Origin: Novilysobacter selenitireducens
GTDB lineage: Bacteria; Pseudomonadota; Gammaproteobacteria; Xanthomonadales; Xanthomonadaceae
DNA length: 64,000 nt
Reading direction: 5' to 3'
Assembly (NCBI RefSeq): GCF_020026895.1
Contig: NZ_JAINZW010000001.1
Span: forward strand, 1 to 64,000
The notes beneath the pieces are model-generated. The model worked only from the letters and a program-made list of their open reading frames with translations, did no database searches and was not told the origin of the DNA. Position 1 is the stretch's first letter. Each line of letters opens with the position of its first letter. Positions 52,835 through 60,712 of this stretch are shown here, in pieces. The position numbers were made by a program, and so were the translations under genes.

Positions 52835-53583
52835 TGCCCTTCGTTGCCGCCACTCGCTCGGTCGGTCGCGCCGGGCTCTTCACGCTCTCGGTGCTGCGCG
52901 CATCGAAGCCGACCGCCGACTTCCTGCGCGAACTCGTGCGCGAGATCTACAAGATCGGCGCGCGCTCGCTGCCCATCATCGCCGTCGGCGGCGCGTTCGT
53001 GGGCCTGTCGGTGACGCTGCTGGGCTACCGCGCGCTCGACACCTACGGCGCCGCCAACCAGGTCAGCGCGATGCTCGGGCTGGGCCTGTACCGCGAACTG
53101 GGCCCGGTGCTGACGGCGCTGCTGTTCATCGGCCGCGCCGGCAGTTCGATCGCGGCCGAACTGGGCCTGATGCGCGCCACCGACCAGATCACCGCGCTCG
53201 GGCTGATGGCGATCGACCCGGTCGGCAAGGCGGTCGCGCCGCGATTCTGGGCGGCAGTGCTGTGCGTGCCGCTGCTGACGGCGTTCTTCTGCAGCCTGGC
53301 TATCAGCGCCAGCTACTTCGAGGCGGTGCACGTGATCGGCGTGGAGTCGGGCGTGTTCTGGCAGGTGCTCAAGGACAGCGTCGACTTCGGCAAGGACTTC
53401 GCGATGGCCTTCGCCAAGGCCGCGGTGTTCGGTGCGGTGGCGGCGCTGGTTGCGGCCTACGTCGGCTTCCATGCCGAGCCGACCATCGAGGGCACCTCGG
53501 TGGCCACCACCAAGGCGGTGGTGAATGCCTCGCTGCTGGTGCTGATGTTCAATTTCGTGATGTCGGCGCTGCTGTTTCGTTGA
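52834..53583 (+). CDS. mlaE: MlaE, inner-membrane permease of the Mla system
   Basis: 249 residues with about five membrane segments. Family blocks include GGAFVGLSVTLLGYRALDTYG, YRELGPVLTALLFIGRAGSSIAAELGLMRATDQI (read as two adjoining pieces) and DFGKDFAMAFAKAAVFGAVA. It forms the lipid-conducting dimer bound by MlaF and MlaD. The ATG overlaps the mlaF stop. Confidence 0.95.
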   Translation: MPFVAATRSVGRAGLFTLSVLRASKPTADFLRELVREIYKIGARSLPIIAVGGAFVGLSVTLLGYRALDTYGAANQVSAMLGLGLYRELGPVLTALLFIGRAGSSIAAELGLMRATDQITALGLMAIDPVGKAVAPRFWAAVLCVPLLTAFFCSLAISASYFEAVHVIGVESGVFWQVLKDSVDFGKDFAMAFAKAAVFGAVAALVAAYVGFHAEPTIEGTSVATTKAVVNASLLVLMFNFVMSALLFR

Positions 53584-53667
53584 TGCGATTCCTTCGCAAA
53601 ACCCCGCACGACCCTGTGCGGACTTCCCAATGCAATACCCGCCCGATGGCGGGTTGAGGTGACCTCC

Positions 53668-54216
53668 ATGTCCTCCCGAGCCCCCCGCATCGAATTCGCC
53701 GTCGGTGCCTTCCTGTTGCTGGCGCTGGCATCGCTGCTGGTGCTGGCGATCGCCTCCACCAACGGCAACTTCGGTTTCGGCGGCGACCGCTACGAGGTCA
53801 CCGCGCGCTTCACCAACCTGGGCCCGCTGCGCGCCAACGCGCCGGTCAAGGTCGGCGGCGTGACCATCGGCCAGGTCAGCGACATCACGCTGGACCCGGT
53901 GAAGCTCGACTCGGTGGTGACGCTGGCCATCGACAACCGCTATTCCGACCTCCCGGCCGACACCAGCGCCGCCATCCTCACCAGCGGCCTGCTGGGCGAG
54001 AGCTATGTCGGCCTGGCGCCGGGCGGCGACCCCGAACCGCTCAGGGAGGGCGACGAGATCTTCCTGACCCAGCCGTCGGTGGACCTGATGCAGCTGGTCG
54101 GCAAGTACATGTTCAGCGGGGGTGCGGACAATGCCGCCGGTGACGACGCTGCGGCCGATCCGGCCGCCCCGGCTGAAGGCGGGTCCGACGAGGACCTCCC
54201 GCCCTACCTCCAGTAA
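53668..54216 (+). CDS. mlaD: MlaD, MCE-domain substrate-binding subunit
   Basis: 182 residues. One N-terminal transmembrane anchor (about 9-31, FAVGAFLLLALASLLVLAIA) and one MCE domain with RFTNLGPLRANAPVKVGGVTIGQV and the conserved LLGESYVGLAPGGD. An acidic Ala-rich tail (about 150-182) extends past the MCE core. The hexameric ring forms a hydrophobic channel for lipid. GAGG upstream supports the ATG at 53668. It is 84 bp downstream of mlaE. Confidence 0.94.
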   Translation: MSSRAPRIEFAVGAFLLLALASLLVLAIASTNGNFGFGGDRYEVTARFTNLGPLRANAPVKVGGVTIGQVSDITLDPVKLDSVVTLAIDNRYSDLPADTSAAILTSGLLGESYVGLAPGGDPEPLREGDEIFLTQPSVDLMQLVGKYMFSGGADNAAGDDAAADPAAPAEGGSDEDLPPYLQ

Positions 54217-54265
54217 TCCCTTTCCCCCGCGGCGAAGGCCCGCCCCTCCCCCAGGAGCACACCGC

Positions 54266-54919
54266 ATGAAGCAGACCGCCATTTCCCTCGTGATCGCCAG
54301 CGCCCTGCTGGCCGCCACCCCCGCGCTGGCCCAGCAGGCCGCGCCCAACCAGGCCGCGCAGACGCGCCAGGCCGGTTCGCCGAGCAAGCTGGTGCTGGAC
54401 AACAGCACGCGCATCCTGAGCACGCTCGAATCGCGCCGCGCCGAGTTCACGCGCGACCGCGCCGCGCTGAGCCAGTTCGTCTCGAGCGAGTTCAACCAGA
54501 TGTTCGACCGCGACTACGCCGGCCGGCTGGTGCTGGGCGTGCACGGCCGCGGCGCGTCCGATGCCGACGTCAAGCTGTTCGCCGATGCGCTGGCCGACAA
54601 CCTGATGCAGCGCTACGGCTCGTCCTTGCTGGACTTCAACACGCGCCTGCAGGTTCGGGTGAAGTCCGAGACCCCGCTGCGCGGCGGCGCCATCATGCGC
54701 GTGTCCACCGAGATGCTGCGCCAGGGCGGCGAGCCGATCCCGGTCGACTACCTGATGCGCAAGACCGGCAACGACTGGAAGGTGTTCGATGTGATGGTGG
54801 AAGGCGTGAGCTTCGTGCAGACCTTCCGCAACCAGTTCGACTCGCCGCTGCGGCAGAAGTCGATCCCGCAGGTCGCCGCCGAACTCAAGGCCGGCAAGCT
54901 CAACGCAAGCGCCAACTGA
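54266..54919 (+). CDS. mlaC: MlaC, periplasmic phospholipid-binding shuttle
   Basis: 217 residues with a signal peptide (about 1-23, ATPALAQ). Tol_Tol_Ttg2 family: FNQMFDRDYAGRLVLG, FADALADNLMQRYGSSLLDF and GNDWKVFDVMVEGVSFVQTFRNQF are its conserved blocks. It carries phospholipid across the periplasm between MlaA and MlaD. The ribosome site CAGGAG is well spaced. Confidence 0.94.
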   Translation: MKQTAISLVIASALLAATPALAQQAAPNQAAQTRQAGSPSKLVLDNSTRILSTLESRRAEFTRDRAALSQFVSSEFNQMFDRDYAGRLVLGVHGRGASDADVKLFADALADNLMQRYGSSLLDFNTRLQVRVKSETPLRGGAIMRVSTEMLRQGGEPIPVDYLMRKTGNDWKVFDVMVEGVSFVQTFRNQFDSPLRQKSIPQVAAELKAGKLNASAN

Positions 54920-55210
54920 GTGGCCGCACCCACGGCCACCGTGGTCCGCAACGGCAACGCGCTGGTGTTCACCGGCGCGTTGTCGCGTGAGGCGTGCGCG
55001 GCGGCGTGGAAGCAGGCGCAATCGATGCTCGGTGCCGACGTGGACACGTTCGACCTGCGCGCGGTGGATCGCATCGACAGCGCAGGCCTTGCGCTGCTGG
55101 CGGAGCTGGCGGGGCGATGCGATGGCGTGGACGTGCTGGGCGAACCCACCGGCCTGGCCGAACTGCGCACCGCGTACCGCCTGGACACCGCGCTGGCCTT
55201 CCACGGCTGA
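54920..55210 (+). CDS. mlaB: MlaB, STAS-domain subunit of the Mla complex
   Basis: 96 residues starting with GTG immediately after the mlaC stop codon. A single STAS domain with the key DRIDSAGLALLAELAG motif (Ser/Gly of the STAS loop). It binds MlaF and is needed for assembly and ATPase activity of the complex. The position in the operon confirms it. Confidence 0.92.
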   Translation: MAAPTATVVRNGNALVFTGALSREACAAAWKQAQSMLGADVDTFDLRAVDRIDSAGLALLAELAGRCDGVDVLGEPTGLAELRTAYRLDTALAFHG

Positions 55211-55285
55211 GACGCAGGCCCCGGTTCAACACACTGTTCCAGACCGGACGCCGCGTAGGCATGGCCGACCTCCGCCTCCGCAACC

Positions 55286-55291
55286 TAAACT
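55286..55291 (+). promoter_or_regulatory. -10 element TAAACT of mlaA, predicted leaderless
   Basis: TAAACT lies exactly six bases before the mlaA ATG at 55298, suggesting that mlaA has its own promoter and leaderless message in addition to read-through from mlaB. Confidence 0.5.
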
Positions 55292-55297
55292 GCCCGC

Positions 55298-56371
55298 ATG
55301 CGCCCCCACGCAACCCTCCTCTCCACGCTGTTGCTGCCTTGCCTGCTACTGAGCACCACCGGCGTGATGGCGCAGGTGGTGGGGCGGCCGTTGTCCGCGC
55401 AGCAGCGCATCGAATTCGATCGCTGCATGGAAGAACGCGCCGGCGAGGAAGGCGTCTTTGCGAAGTGCGTTCGACTGATCGAGGACGGCCGGGCGGACGA
55501 ACCCGCCGTACCGCCGTCCGAGGTCGAGGACGCGACGGACGCGGACGCGGCACCTGAAGACCCGCGCACCCAGGCCGAGCGCGACTTCGACGCGCTGTAC
55601 GGAAACGGCACGCCCTATGACCCGGTCGCCGATCCGACACTGCCGGAGCCGGCGGTCATCCCGGGCAGTTACGACCCATGGGAGCGCTACAACCGGCAGA
55701 TGCACCGCTTCAACAACGCGGTCGACCGCACGGTCGCGCGTCCGCTGGCGCGGGCCTATGTGGAAGTGGTGCCGCGGCCCGTCCGGCTGGGCGTGAGCAA
55801 TTTCTTCAACAACCTCGGCCAGCCGGTGGCGGCGGTGAACGCGCTGCTGCAGGGCAAGCCGAAGCAGGCGGCGCAGTCGCTGGGCCGGTTCGCGCTCAAC
55901 TCCACGCTGGGCATCGGCGGCATCTTCGACCCGGCCAGCGACGCCACCCTGCCCAACCGCAGCGAGGACTTCGGCCAGACGCTGGGCGTGTGGGGCTGGG
56001 AGCGTTCGCGCTACGTCGAGCTTCCGCTGTTCGGCCCGCGCACGGTGCGCGACGTATTCGGCATGGTCGGCGACGCGCCGCTCAGCCCGCTGCGCCAGAT
56101 CGGCGACGAGCAGACCCGCATCCCGCTGCAGGGCCTGCAGCTGGTCGACGTGCGCACCCAGCTGCTGTCCACCGACAGCCTGCGCGAGGGCGCGGAGGAC
56201 GACTACGCGCTGGTGCGCGATGCGTGGACGCAGCGGCGCAACTACCAGATCTTCGGCGATCGCCTGGACGAAGAAGCCAGCGACGACCTGCCCGACTACC
56301 TGCGCGAAGAGTTCAACCCGACCGTGCCGGTGGACGCGATCCCGGTGACGCCGATGGGTGGCGGGAACTGA
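55298..56371 (+). CDS. mlaA: MlaA (VacJ), outer-membrane phospholipid-removal protein, atypical N-terminus
   Basis: 357 residues, about 100 longer than E. coli MlaA. The MlaA core starts near residue 125 (YDPWERYNRQMHRFNNAVDR) and continues through VSNFFNNLGQPVAAVNALLQ and FALNSTLGIGGIFDPAS to VELPLFGPRTVRD. The N-terminus has a signal peptide (about 1-25, GVMA/Q), but no canonical lipobox; the only early Cys (15) is in LLLPC within the hydrophobic core. An acidic insert with two Cys (43, 57) precedes the core. It removes phospholipids from the outer leaflet and completes the mla cluster. Confidence 0.9.
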   Translation: MRPHATLLSTLLLPCLLLSTTGVMAQVVGRPLSAQQRIEFDRCMEERAGEEGVFAKCVRLIEDGRADEPAVPPSEVEDATDADAAPEDPRTQAERDFDALYGNGTPYDPVADPTLPEPAVIPGSYDPWERYNRQMHRFNNAVDRTVARPLARAYVEVVPRPVRLGVSNFFNNLGQPVAAVNALLQGKPKQAAQSLGRFALNSTLGIGGIFDPASDATLPNRSEDFGQTLGVWGWERSRYVELPLFGPRTVRDVFGMVGDAPLSPLRQIGDEQTRIPLQGLQLVDVRTQLLSTDSLREGAEDDYALVRDAWTQRRNYQIFGDRLDEEASDDLPDYLREEFNPTVPVDAIPVTPMGGGN

Positions 56372-56424
56372 GGCAATGCACGTGCGGGTCTCGTCGACCC
56401 GCGACGGCCCCGGCAATGCACCCT

Positions 56425-56620
56425 GTAGGAGCGGCTTCAGCCGCGATCGACCGCCCACGAATGCCGCTTGTGTAGGAGCGACGTAAGTCGCGACCTGCGC
56501 ACCTGTCCGGTCTCTCGCGGTCGCGACTTACGTCGCTCCTACAACGAAACCGGATCTGCGCGTGGAAACCTCTGCATACGCGGCGGGCCGATTGCCGATC
56601 GCGGCTGAAGCCGCTCCTAC
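56425..56620. repeat. Four-module REP-like array A> B> <B <A
   Basis: A forward 56425-56448, B forward from 56472 (GTAGGAGCGACGTAAGTCGC), B reverse ending 56542, A reverse 56597-56620. Same order as the arrays at 7.9 and 58.2 kb. It fills the gap between convergent mlaA and rmuC. Confidence 0.88.
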
Positions 56621-56656
56621 AAAGGCACGTCCGCAACGCCACGCACGCCGGTGCGG

Positions 56657-58054
56657 TCAGACGACCTCGTCGCCCTCGGTTTCGCCATCGTCCAGTGACG
56701 TACCCAGCAGCTGCCGGCTCTCGTCGCTGGGCAGCTGTTCCACGCCGCGCAGCTTGCGTTCGATCGCGCGGGTGCGCACGCCGGTCTGCTTGATGCTGTT
56801 CTGCACCGTGTCGAGCTGACTGGCGGCCTTCTCCAGCACCGTCGCGAACTTGCCGAACTCCGTCTTGACCGCGCCCAGCACCTGCCAGACCTCGCTGGAG
56901 CGCTTCTCGATGGCCAGCGTGCGGAAGCCCATCTGCAGGCTGTTGAGCAGCGCGGTTATGGTGGTCGGGCCGGCCAGCACCACGCGGTACTCGCGCTGCA
57001 GCGCATCCATCAGGCCGGGGCGGCGGATGGTCTCGGCGTAGAGGCCCTCGGTCGGCAGGAACATCACCGCAAAGTCGGTGGTGTGCGGCGGCGACACGTA
57101 TTTGTCGCAGATCGACTTGGCCTGCAGGCGGATGGCGCGTTCGAGCTGCGCGGCATGGGTACGCACCGCATCCGGGTCGCCGCGGTCCTGCGCATCCAGC
57201 AGGCGTTCGTAGTCCTCGCGCGGGAACTTGGCGTCCATCGGCAGCCATACCGGCGTCTCGTCATCGCGCCGCCCGGGCAGGCGGATCGCGAAGTCCACCG
57301 CCTCGGCGCTGTCGGGCTTCACGCGCACACCGCGCGCGTACTGCTCGGCGACCAGCGTCTGCTCCAGGATGGCTTCGAGCTGGACCTCGCCCCAGCCGCC
57401 ACGGTTCTTGACGTTGGTCAGCACGCGCTTGAGGTCGCCCACGCCGGTGGCCAGCTGCTGCATTTCGCCGAGCCCGCGCTGCACCTGCTCCAGGCGCTCG
57501 GACACCAGCCGGAAGGATTCGCCCAGGCGCGCTTCCAGCGTGCTCTGCAACTTCTCGTCGACAGTCGCGCGCATCTGCTCGAGCTTGCTGGCGTTGTCGG
57601 CCTGCAGCTTCTGCAGTTGCTGCTCGAGCGTGGCGCGCATCTCGCCGATGCGCTGCTCGTTGCGTTGGGTGAGTTCGGCCAGGCGCTGGCCGAGGCCGTC
57701 GGCGAACCGCTGCTGCGCCTCGGCGCCTTCCAGCCGCGCCTTGCGCGCATCCTCGGCCACCGCGATGCGGAACTCGTCGAGCCTGCGGTCGGTGCGCTCG
57801 GTCAGGTCCGCGAGCTTGCCGCCGAAGCCGTCGATGCGCGCCGCCTGCTGGGTGCCGAGGCTGTCGAGCTGCTGGCGCAGCTCGCTGCGGCCCTCGCGCT
57901 GCTCTTCGCGCAGGGCCGCTTCCAGTCGGTCGCGGTGCGCCTGCAACGCGTCGTCGGGGCGCCGACGCAGGAGAGCCAGCAGCAGGCCGACGGCGGCCAG
58001 AGCGGCCAGCAACACCGCCACCAGCAGGAACAGGACGAGGGGGGATTCGGTCAT
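56657..58054 (-). CDS. rmuC: RmuC-family DNA recombination protein
   Basis: 465 residues. One N-terminal transmembrane anchor (about 5-28), a long coiled coil (about 35-200, rich in RLxELxxR heptads), then the RmuC nuclease-like domain with KNRGGWGEVQLEAILEQ, LPMDAKFPREDYERL and FLPTEGLYAETIRRPGLMDA. RmuC limits inversion at short inverted repeats and is a putative nuclease. The palindromic repeats on both sides of the gene are an interesting coincidence. Confidence 0.93.
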   Translation of the reverse strand: MTESPLVLFLLVAVLLAALAAVGLLLALLRRRPDDALQAHRDRLEAALREEQREGRSELRQQLDSLGTQQAARIDGFGGKLADLTERTDRRLDEFRIAVAEDARKARLEGAEAQQRFADGLGQRLAELTQRNEQRIGEMRATLEQQLQKLQADNASKLEQMRATVDEKLQSTLEARLGESFRLVSERLEQVQRGLGEMQQLATGVGDLKRVLTNVKNRGGWGEVQLEAILEQTLVAEQYARGVRVKPDSAEAVDFAIRLPGRRDDETPVWLPMDAKFPREDYERLLDAQDRGDPDAVRTHAAQLERAIRLQAKSICDKYVSPPHTTDFAVMFLPTEGLYAETIRRPGLMDALQREYRVVLAGPTTITALLNSLQMGFRTLAIEKRSSEVWQVLGAVKTEFGKFATVLEKAASQLDTVQNSIKQTGVRTRAIERKLRGVEQLPSDESRQLLGTSLDDGETEGDEVV

Positions 58055-58060
58055 CGCGCC

Positions 58061-58066
58061 AGTGTA
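58061..58066 (-). promoter_or_regulatory. -10 element TACACT of rmuC, predicted leaderless
   Basis: On the minus strand TACACT is followed by GGCGCG and the ATG at 58054, the leaderless spacing of six bases. Confidence 0.5.
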
Positions 58067-58133
58067 GCGGCGGCGGTCGCAGGGGCTGCGATGCGGGGTC
58101 CGGATCACCCCGATGTTGGAGACAGACCCACCT

Positions 58134-58307
58134 GCAGGAGCGGCTTCAGCCGCGATCGACCCTCCACGTAAGCCCGCATGTAGGAGCGACGTGAGTCGCG
58201 ACCCGCGTACTCACCCGTCTATTCGCGGTCGCGACTCACGTCGCTCCTGTAGAGGCTTCAACCGACGCCAATGGTTGGGCACCGATCGCGCCTGAAGCCG
58301 CTCCTAC
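58134..58307. repeat. Four-module REP-like array A> B> <B <A
   Basis: A forward 58134-58157 (head GCAG instead of GTAG), B forward from 58180, B reverse 58227-58250 (end CCTGTAG), A reverse 58284-58307. It is the third complete copy of the same architecture, only 1.5 kb from the second, so rmuC is flanked by arrays. The gap 58055-58329 holds no gene. Confidence 0.88.
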
Positions 58308-58329
58308 AACGGCGAGTCGCCGCACCGCC

Positions 58330-59508
58330 TCAATCCAGCACGCGGCAGAACACGGCCTTCAGATAGCGGCTTTCCTGCACCTGCGCCAGGAACGGGTGGT
58401 CCGGGCCGGCGCCGGACACCTTCAGCACCTGCACGGTGCGGTTGGAGTAGAACGCCGCGCGCCGCAGCATGTCGAGGAACTGCTCCTCGCTGACCAGCCC
58501 GGTGCAGGAAAACGTCGCGAACAGGCCGCCGGGCTTCACCACGCCCAACGCCAGCTTGTTCATGTCCAGGTACTTCTTGAGCGCGGGGATCACCTGCTCG
58601 CGGTCGCGCGTCATCTTGGCCGGGTCGAGGATGACGACGTCGAACTGTTCGCCGGCGTTGGAGGCATCGCGCAGCCACGGGAAGATGTCGGCCTGCACGA
58701 AGCGCGGGCGCACGCCGTTGAGCTTGGCGTTGCCCTTGGCGATCTCGATGACATCGGCATCGATGTCCACGCCGACCACCTCGGATGCGCCGCGCACCGC
58801 GGAGTACACCGCGAAGCCGCCGGTGTTGCAGCACAGGTCCAGCACCCGACGGCCCTCGACGTGCTGGCTCAGCCACTGGCGGTTCTCGCGCTGGTCGGCG
58901 AAGAACCCGGTCTTGTGTGCGCCGGCGGGGTCGGCGCGGAACTTCACGCCGTGCTCGGTGATGACGGCGGGCGCCGCGGGCTCGCTGCCGCGGTAGTCGA
59001 ACGACTCCTGCTTCTGCACGTGCTCGTCGGCGAAGGCATGGAAGCGGCAGCCCGGGAACTGCTCGCGCAGCGCCTCGAAGATCCATTCGCGATGCCGGAA
59101 CGCGCCGGCGCTGAAGAACTCCACGACCAGCAGGTCGGCGTAGCGGTCCACCACCAGCCCGCTGATGCCGTCGCCCTCGCTGTGGACCACGCGCCACGCA
59201 TCGCTGACGGCATCGAGATCGAGCACCTCACGGCGCAGCTCGACGGCCGCGGCGATCTTGCGCGAGAACCAGCCGGCATCGACGGGTACGCGGTGGTCGG
59301 TCTCCAGCACGCGCACGGCGATGCGCGAATGGCCGTTGTAGAAGCCGCGGCCGATCCACTCGCCGTCCACGCCGACCACGTCCACGATCGAGCCGGGCTT
59401 GGGGCGCTGCGCGGGCTTCTCGACCAGGCGCTGGAAGATCCACGGATGGCTGGATTTCCAGGCGTTCTTGAGGCGGACGGTGGGGATGGCATCGGAGGAC
59501 TGATTCAT
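58330..59508 (-). CDS. RlmI-like class I SAM-dependent 23S rRNA methyltransferase
   Basis: 392 residues. An N-terminal PUA domain (about 8-85, SSHPWIFQRLVEKPAQ) is followed by the RlmI-type middle domain (GDGISGLVVDRYADLLVVEF, DPAGAHKTGFFADQRENRQW) and the Rossmann methyltransferase with VLDLCCNTGGFAVYSA, VILDPAKMT and ATFSCTGLV with the catalytic-type Cys. The family makes m5C1962 in 23S rRNA; exact site specificity is inferred. Confidence 0.9.
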   Translation of the reverse strand: MNQSSDAIPTVRLKNAWKSSHPWIFQRLVEKPAQRPKPGSIVDVVGVDGEWIGRGFYNGHSRIAVRVLETDHRVPVDAGWFSRKIAAAVELRREVLDLDAVSDAWRVVHSEGDGISGLVVDRYADLLVVEFFSAGAFRHREWIFEALREQFPGCRFHAFADEHVQKQESFDYRGSEPAAPAVITEHGVKFRADPAGAHKTGFFADQRENRQWLSQHVEGRRVLDLCCNTGGFAVYSAVRGASEVVGVDIDADVIEIAKGNAKLNGVRPRFVQADIFPWLRDASNAGEQFDVVILDPAKMTRDREQVIPALKKYLDMNKLALGVVKPGGLFATFSCTGLVSEEQFLDMLRRAAFYSNRTVQVLKVSGAGPDHPFLAQVQESRYLKAVFCRVLD

Positions 59509-59514
59509 CGCGCC

Positions 59515-59520
59515 ATTCTA
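59515..59520 (-). promoter_or_regulatory. -10 element TAGAAT of the rlmI-like gene, predicted leaderless
   Basis: On the minus strand TAGAAT is followed by GGCGCG and the ATG at 59508. The six-base spacer is identical in sequence to that of rmuC. Confidence 0.55.
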
Positions 59521-59552
59521 CGCGGCGCACTGCTTCAGTCCCGGCGCGTCCT

Positions 59553-59743
59553 GCTCCCTCTCCTGCGTGGAGGGGAGGGTTGGGGAGGGGTGCCGTTTGG
59601 GCCCGCGCACCGCCCACGCCGCGCCAAGAGCACCCCCTCCCAACCGTCCAGCCCGTCGGCACAGCCGCCGTGCGTTCTTCGGGCCGCGAGCCCGTGGCTC
59701 GCAAGCAGCCCTCATCACCCCCCTGCCGCGCAGGGGGAGGAGC
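59553..59743. repeat. Diverged CCCTCCCC-family inverted repeat
   Basis: Left part CTCCCTCTCC-TGCG-TGGAGGGGAGG followed by GTTGGGGAGGGGTG; right part CTCATCACCCCCCTGC then CGCGCAGGGGGAGG. The two halves are complementary in their G-rich and C-rich blocks and about 115 bp apart. It resembles the element at 51778-51868. It fills the gap between the rlmI-like gene and the rhomboid gene. Confidence 0.6.
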
Positions 59744-59792
59744 CAATGCCGCCGAACCTTGCAATCCCCGCCTGCGCCGCCACACAGGGGCC

Positions 59793-60587
59793 ATGCACCT
59801 GCCCGCCGAAGCCGACCCCGTCGATCCCAGGACCCAGCGCGCGCACGACCGCCGTCGCTGGCTGCGTGCCCTCAACCTGAGCCTGGCGGCCGTCCTGGTC
59901 GTGTTCGCCGTGTTCGCGGCGCAGGCCGGCATCGACCTGGACACGTGGGCGGTGCGGCCGCGATCGGTCGATGGGCTGCTGGGCGTGCTGACCGCGCCGC
60001 TGCTGCATGGCTCGATCGAACACGTCGCCACCAACGCCATCGCCCTGCTGCTGCTGGGCACGCTGGCCGGCGGCCTGTACCCGCGCGCGACGTACTGGGC
60101 GCTGCCGCTGATGTGGCTGGGTTCGGGCCTGGGCGCGTGGTGGCTCGGCGAGGCCGGCAGCCGCCACCTCGGCGCCAGTGGCGTGACCCACGGGCTGATG
60201 TTCATGGTGGCCACCCTGGGCCTGCTGCGCCGCGACCGCCCCGCGGTGGCCGCGGCGATGATCGCCTTCCTGCTGTACGGCGGCATGCTGATGTCGGTGC
60301 TGCCGCGCGAGGCCGGCATCTCCTGGCAATCGCACCTGGGCGGGGCCGTGGGTGGCGTCGTGGCCGCATGGCTGCTGCGCCGGCGCGACCCGCAGGCGCC
60401 GCGCGTGCGCTATAGCTGGGAGGACGAGGAGGACGGCGTCGACATGCAGGCGCAGGCGGGCCGTGACGCGCTCGAGCCGCCGTCGCCGGATGACGTTCCG
60501 GTGATCTGGCAGCGGGCGGAAGAACCGCGCGGGACGGTACTGAAGTTCCGGCCGCGGGACGGGCGAGGCCGCGACCCGCACGATTGA
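59793..60587 (+). CDS. Rhomboid-family intramembrane serine protease
   Basis: 264 residues with about six transmembrane segments. The catalytic Ser is in HLGASGVTHGLMF (GASG) and the catalytic His in SWQSHLGGAVGG; the LLHGSIEHVATNAIALLLLG segment is the usual H-x3-H-x3-N helix that forms the oxyanion site. A cytoplasmic C-terminal tail (about 190-264) is acidic and then basic. It cleaves transmembrane substrates at the inner membrane; the target is unknown. Confidence 0.9.
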   Translation: MHLPAEADPVDPRTQRAHDRRRWLRALNLSLAAVLVVFAVFAAQAGIDLDTWAVRPRSVDGLLGVLTAPLLHGSIEHVATNAIALLLLGTLAGGLYPRATYWALPLMWLGSGLGAWWLGEAGSRHLGASGVTHGLMFMVATLGLLRRDRPAVAAAMIAFLLYGGMLMSVLPREAGISWQSHLGGAVGGVVAAWLLRRRDPQAPRVRYSWEDEEDGVDMQAQAGRDALEPPSPDDVPVIWQRAEEPRGTVLKFRPRDGRGRDPHD

Positions 60588-60712
60588 GTGGTGCCGGGCC
60601 CGGCGCTGATGCGTGCGGTCGGCGCTTAGCCGCACCCCGCATTCGCATCGTCGGTCGTTGGTGCATGCAATCCGGTGCTAGCGTGCCGTGCTCCCCTCGC
60701 CACCCTCTCCGC

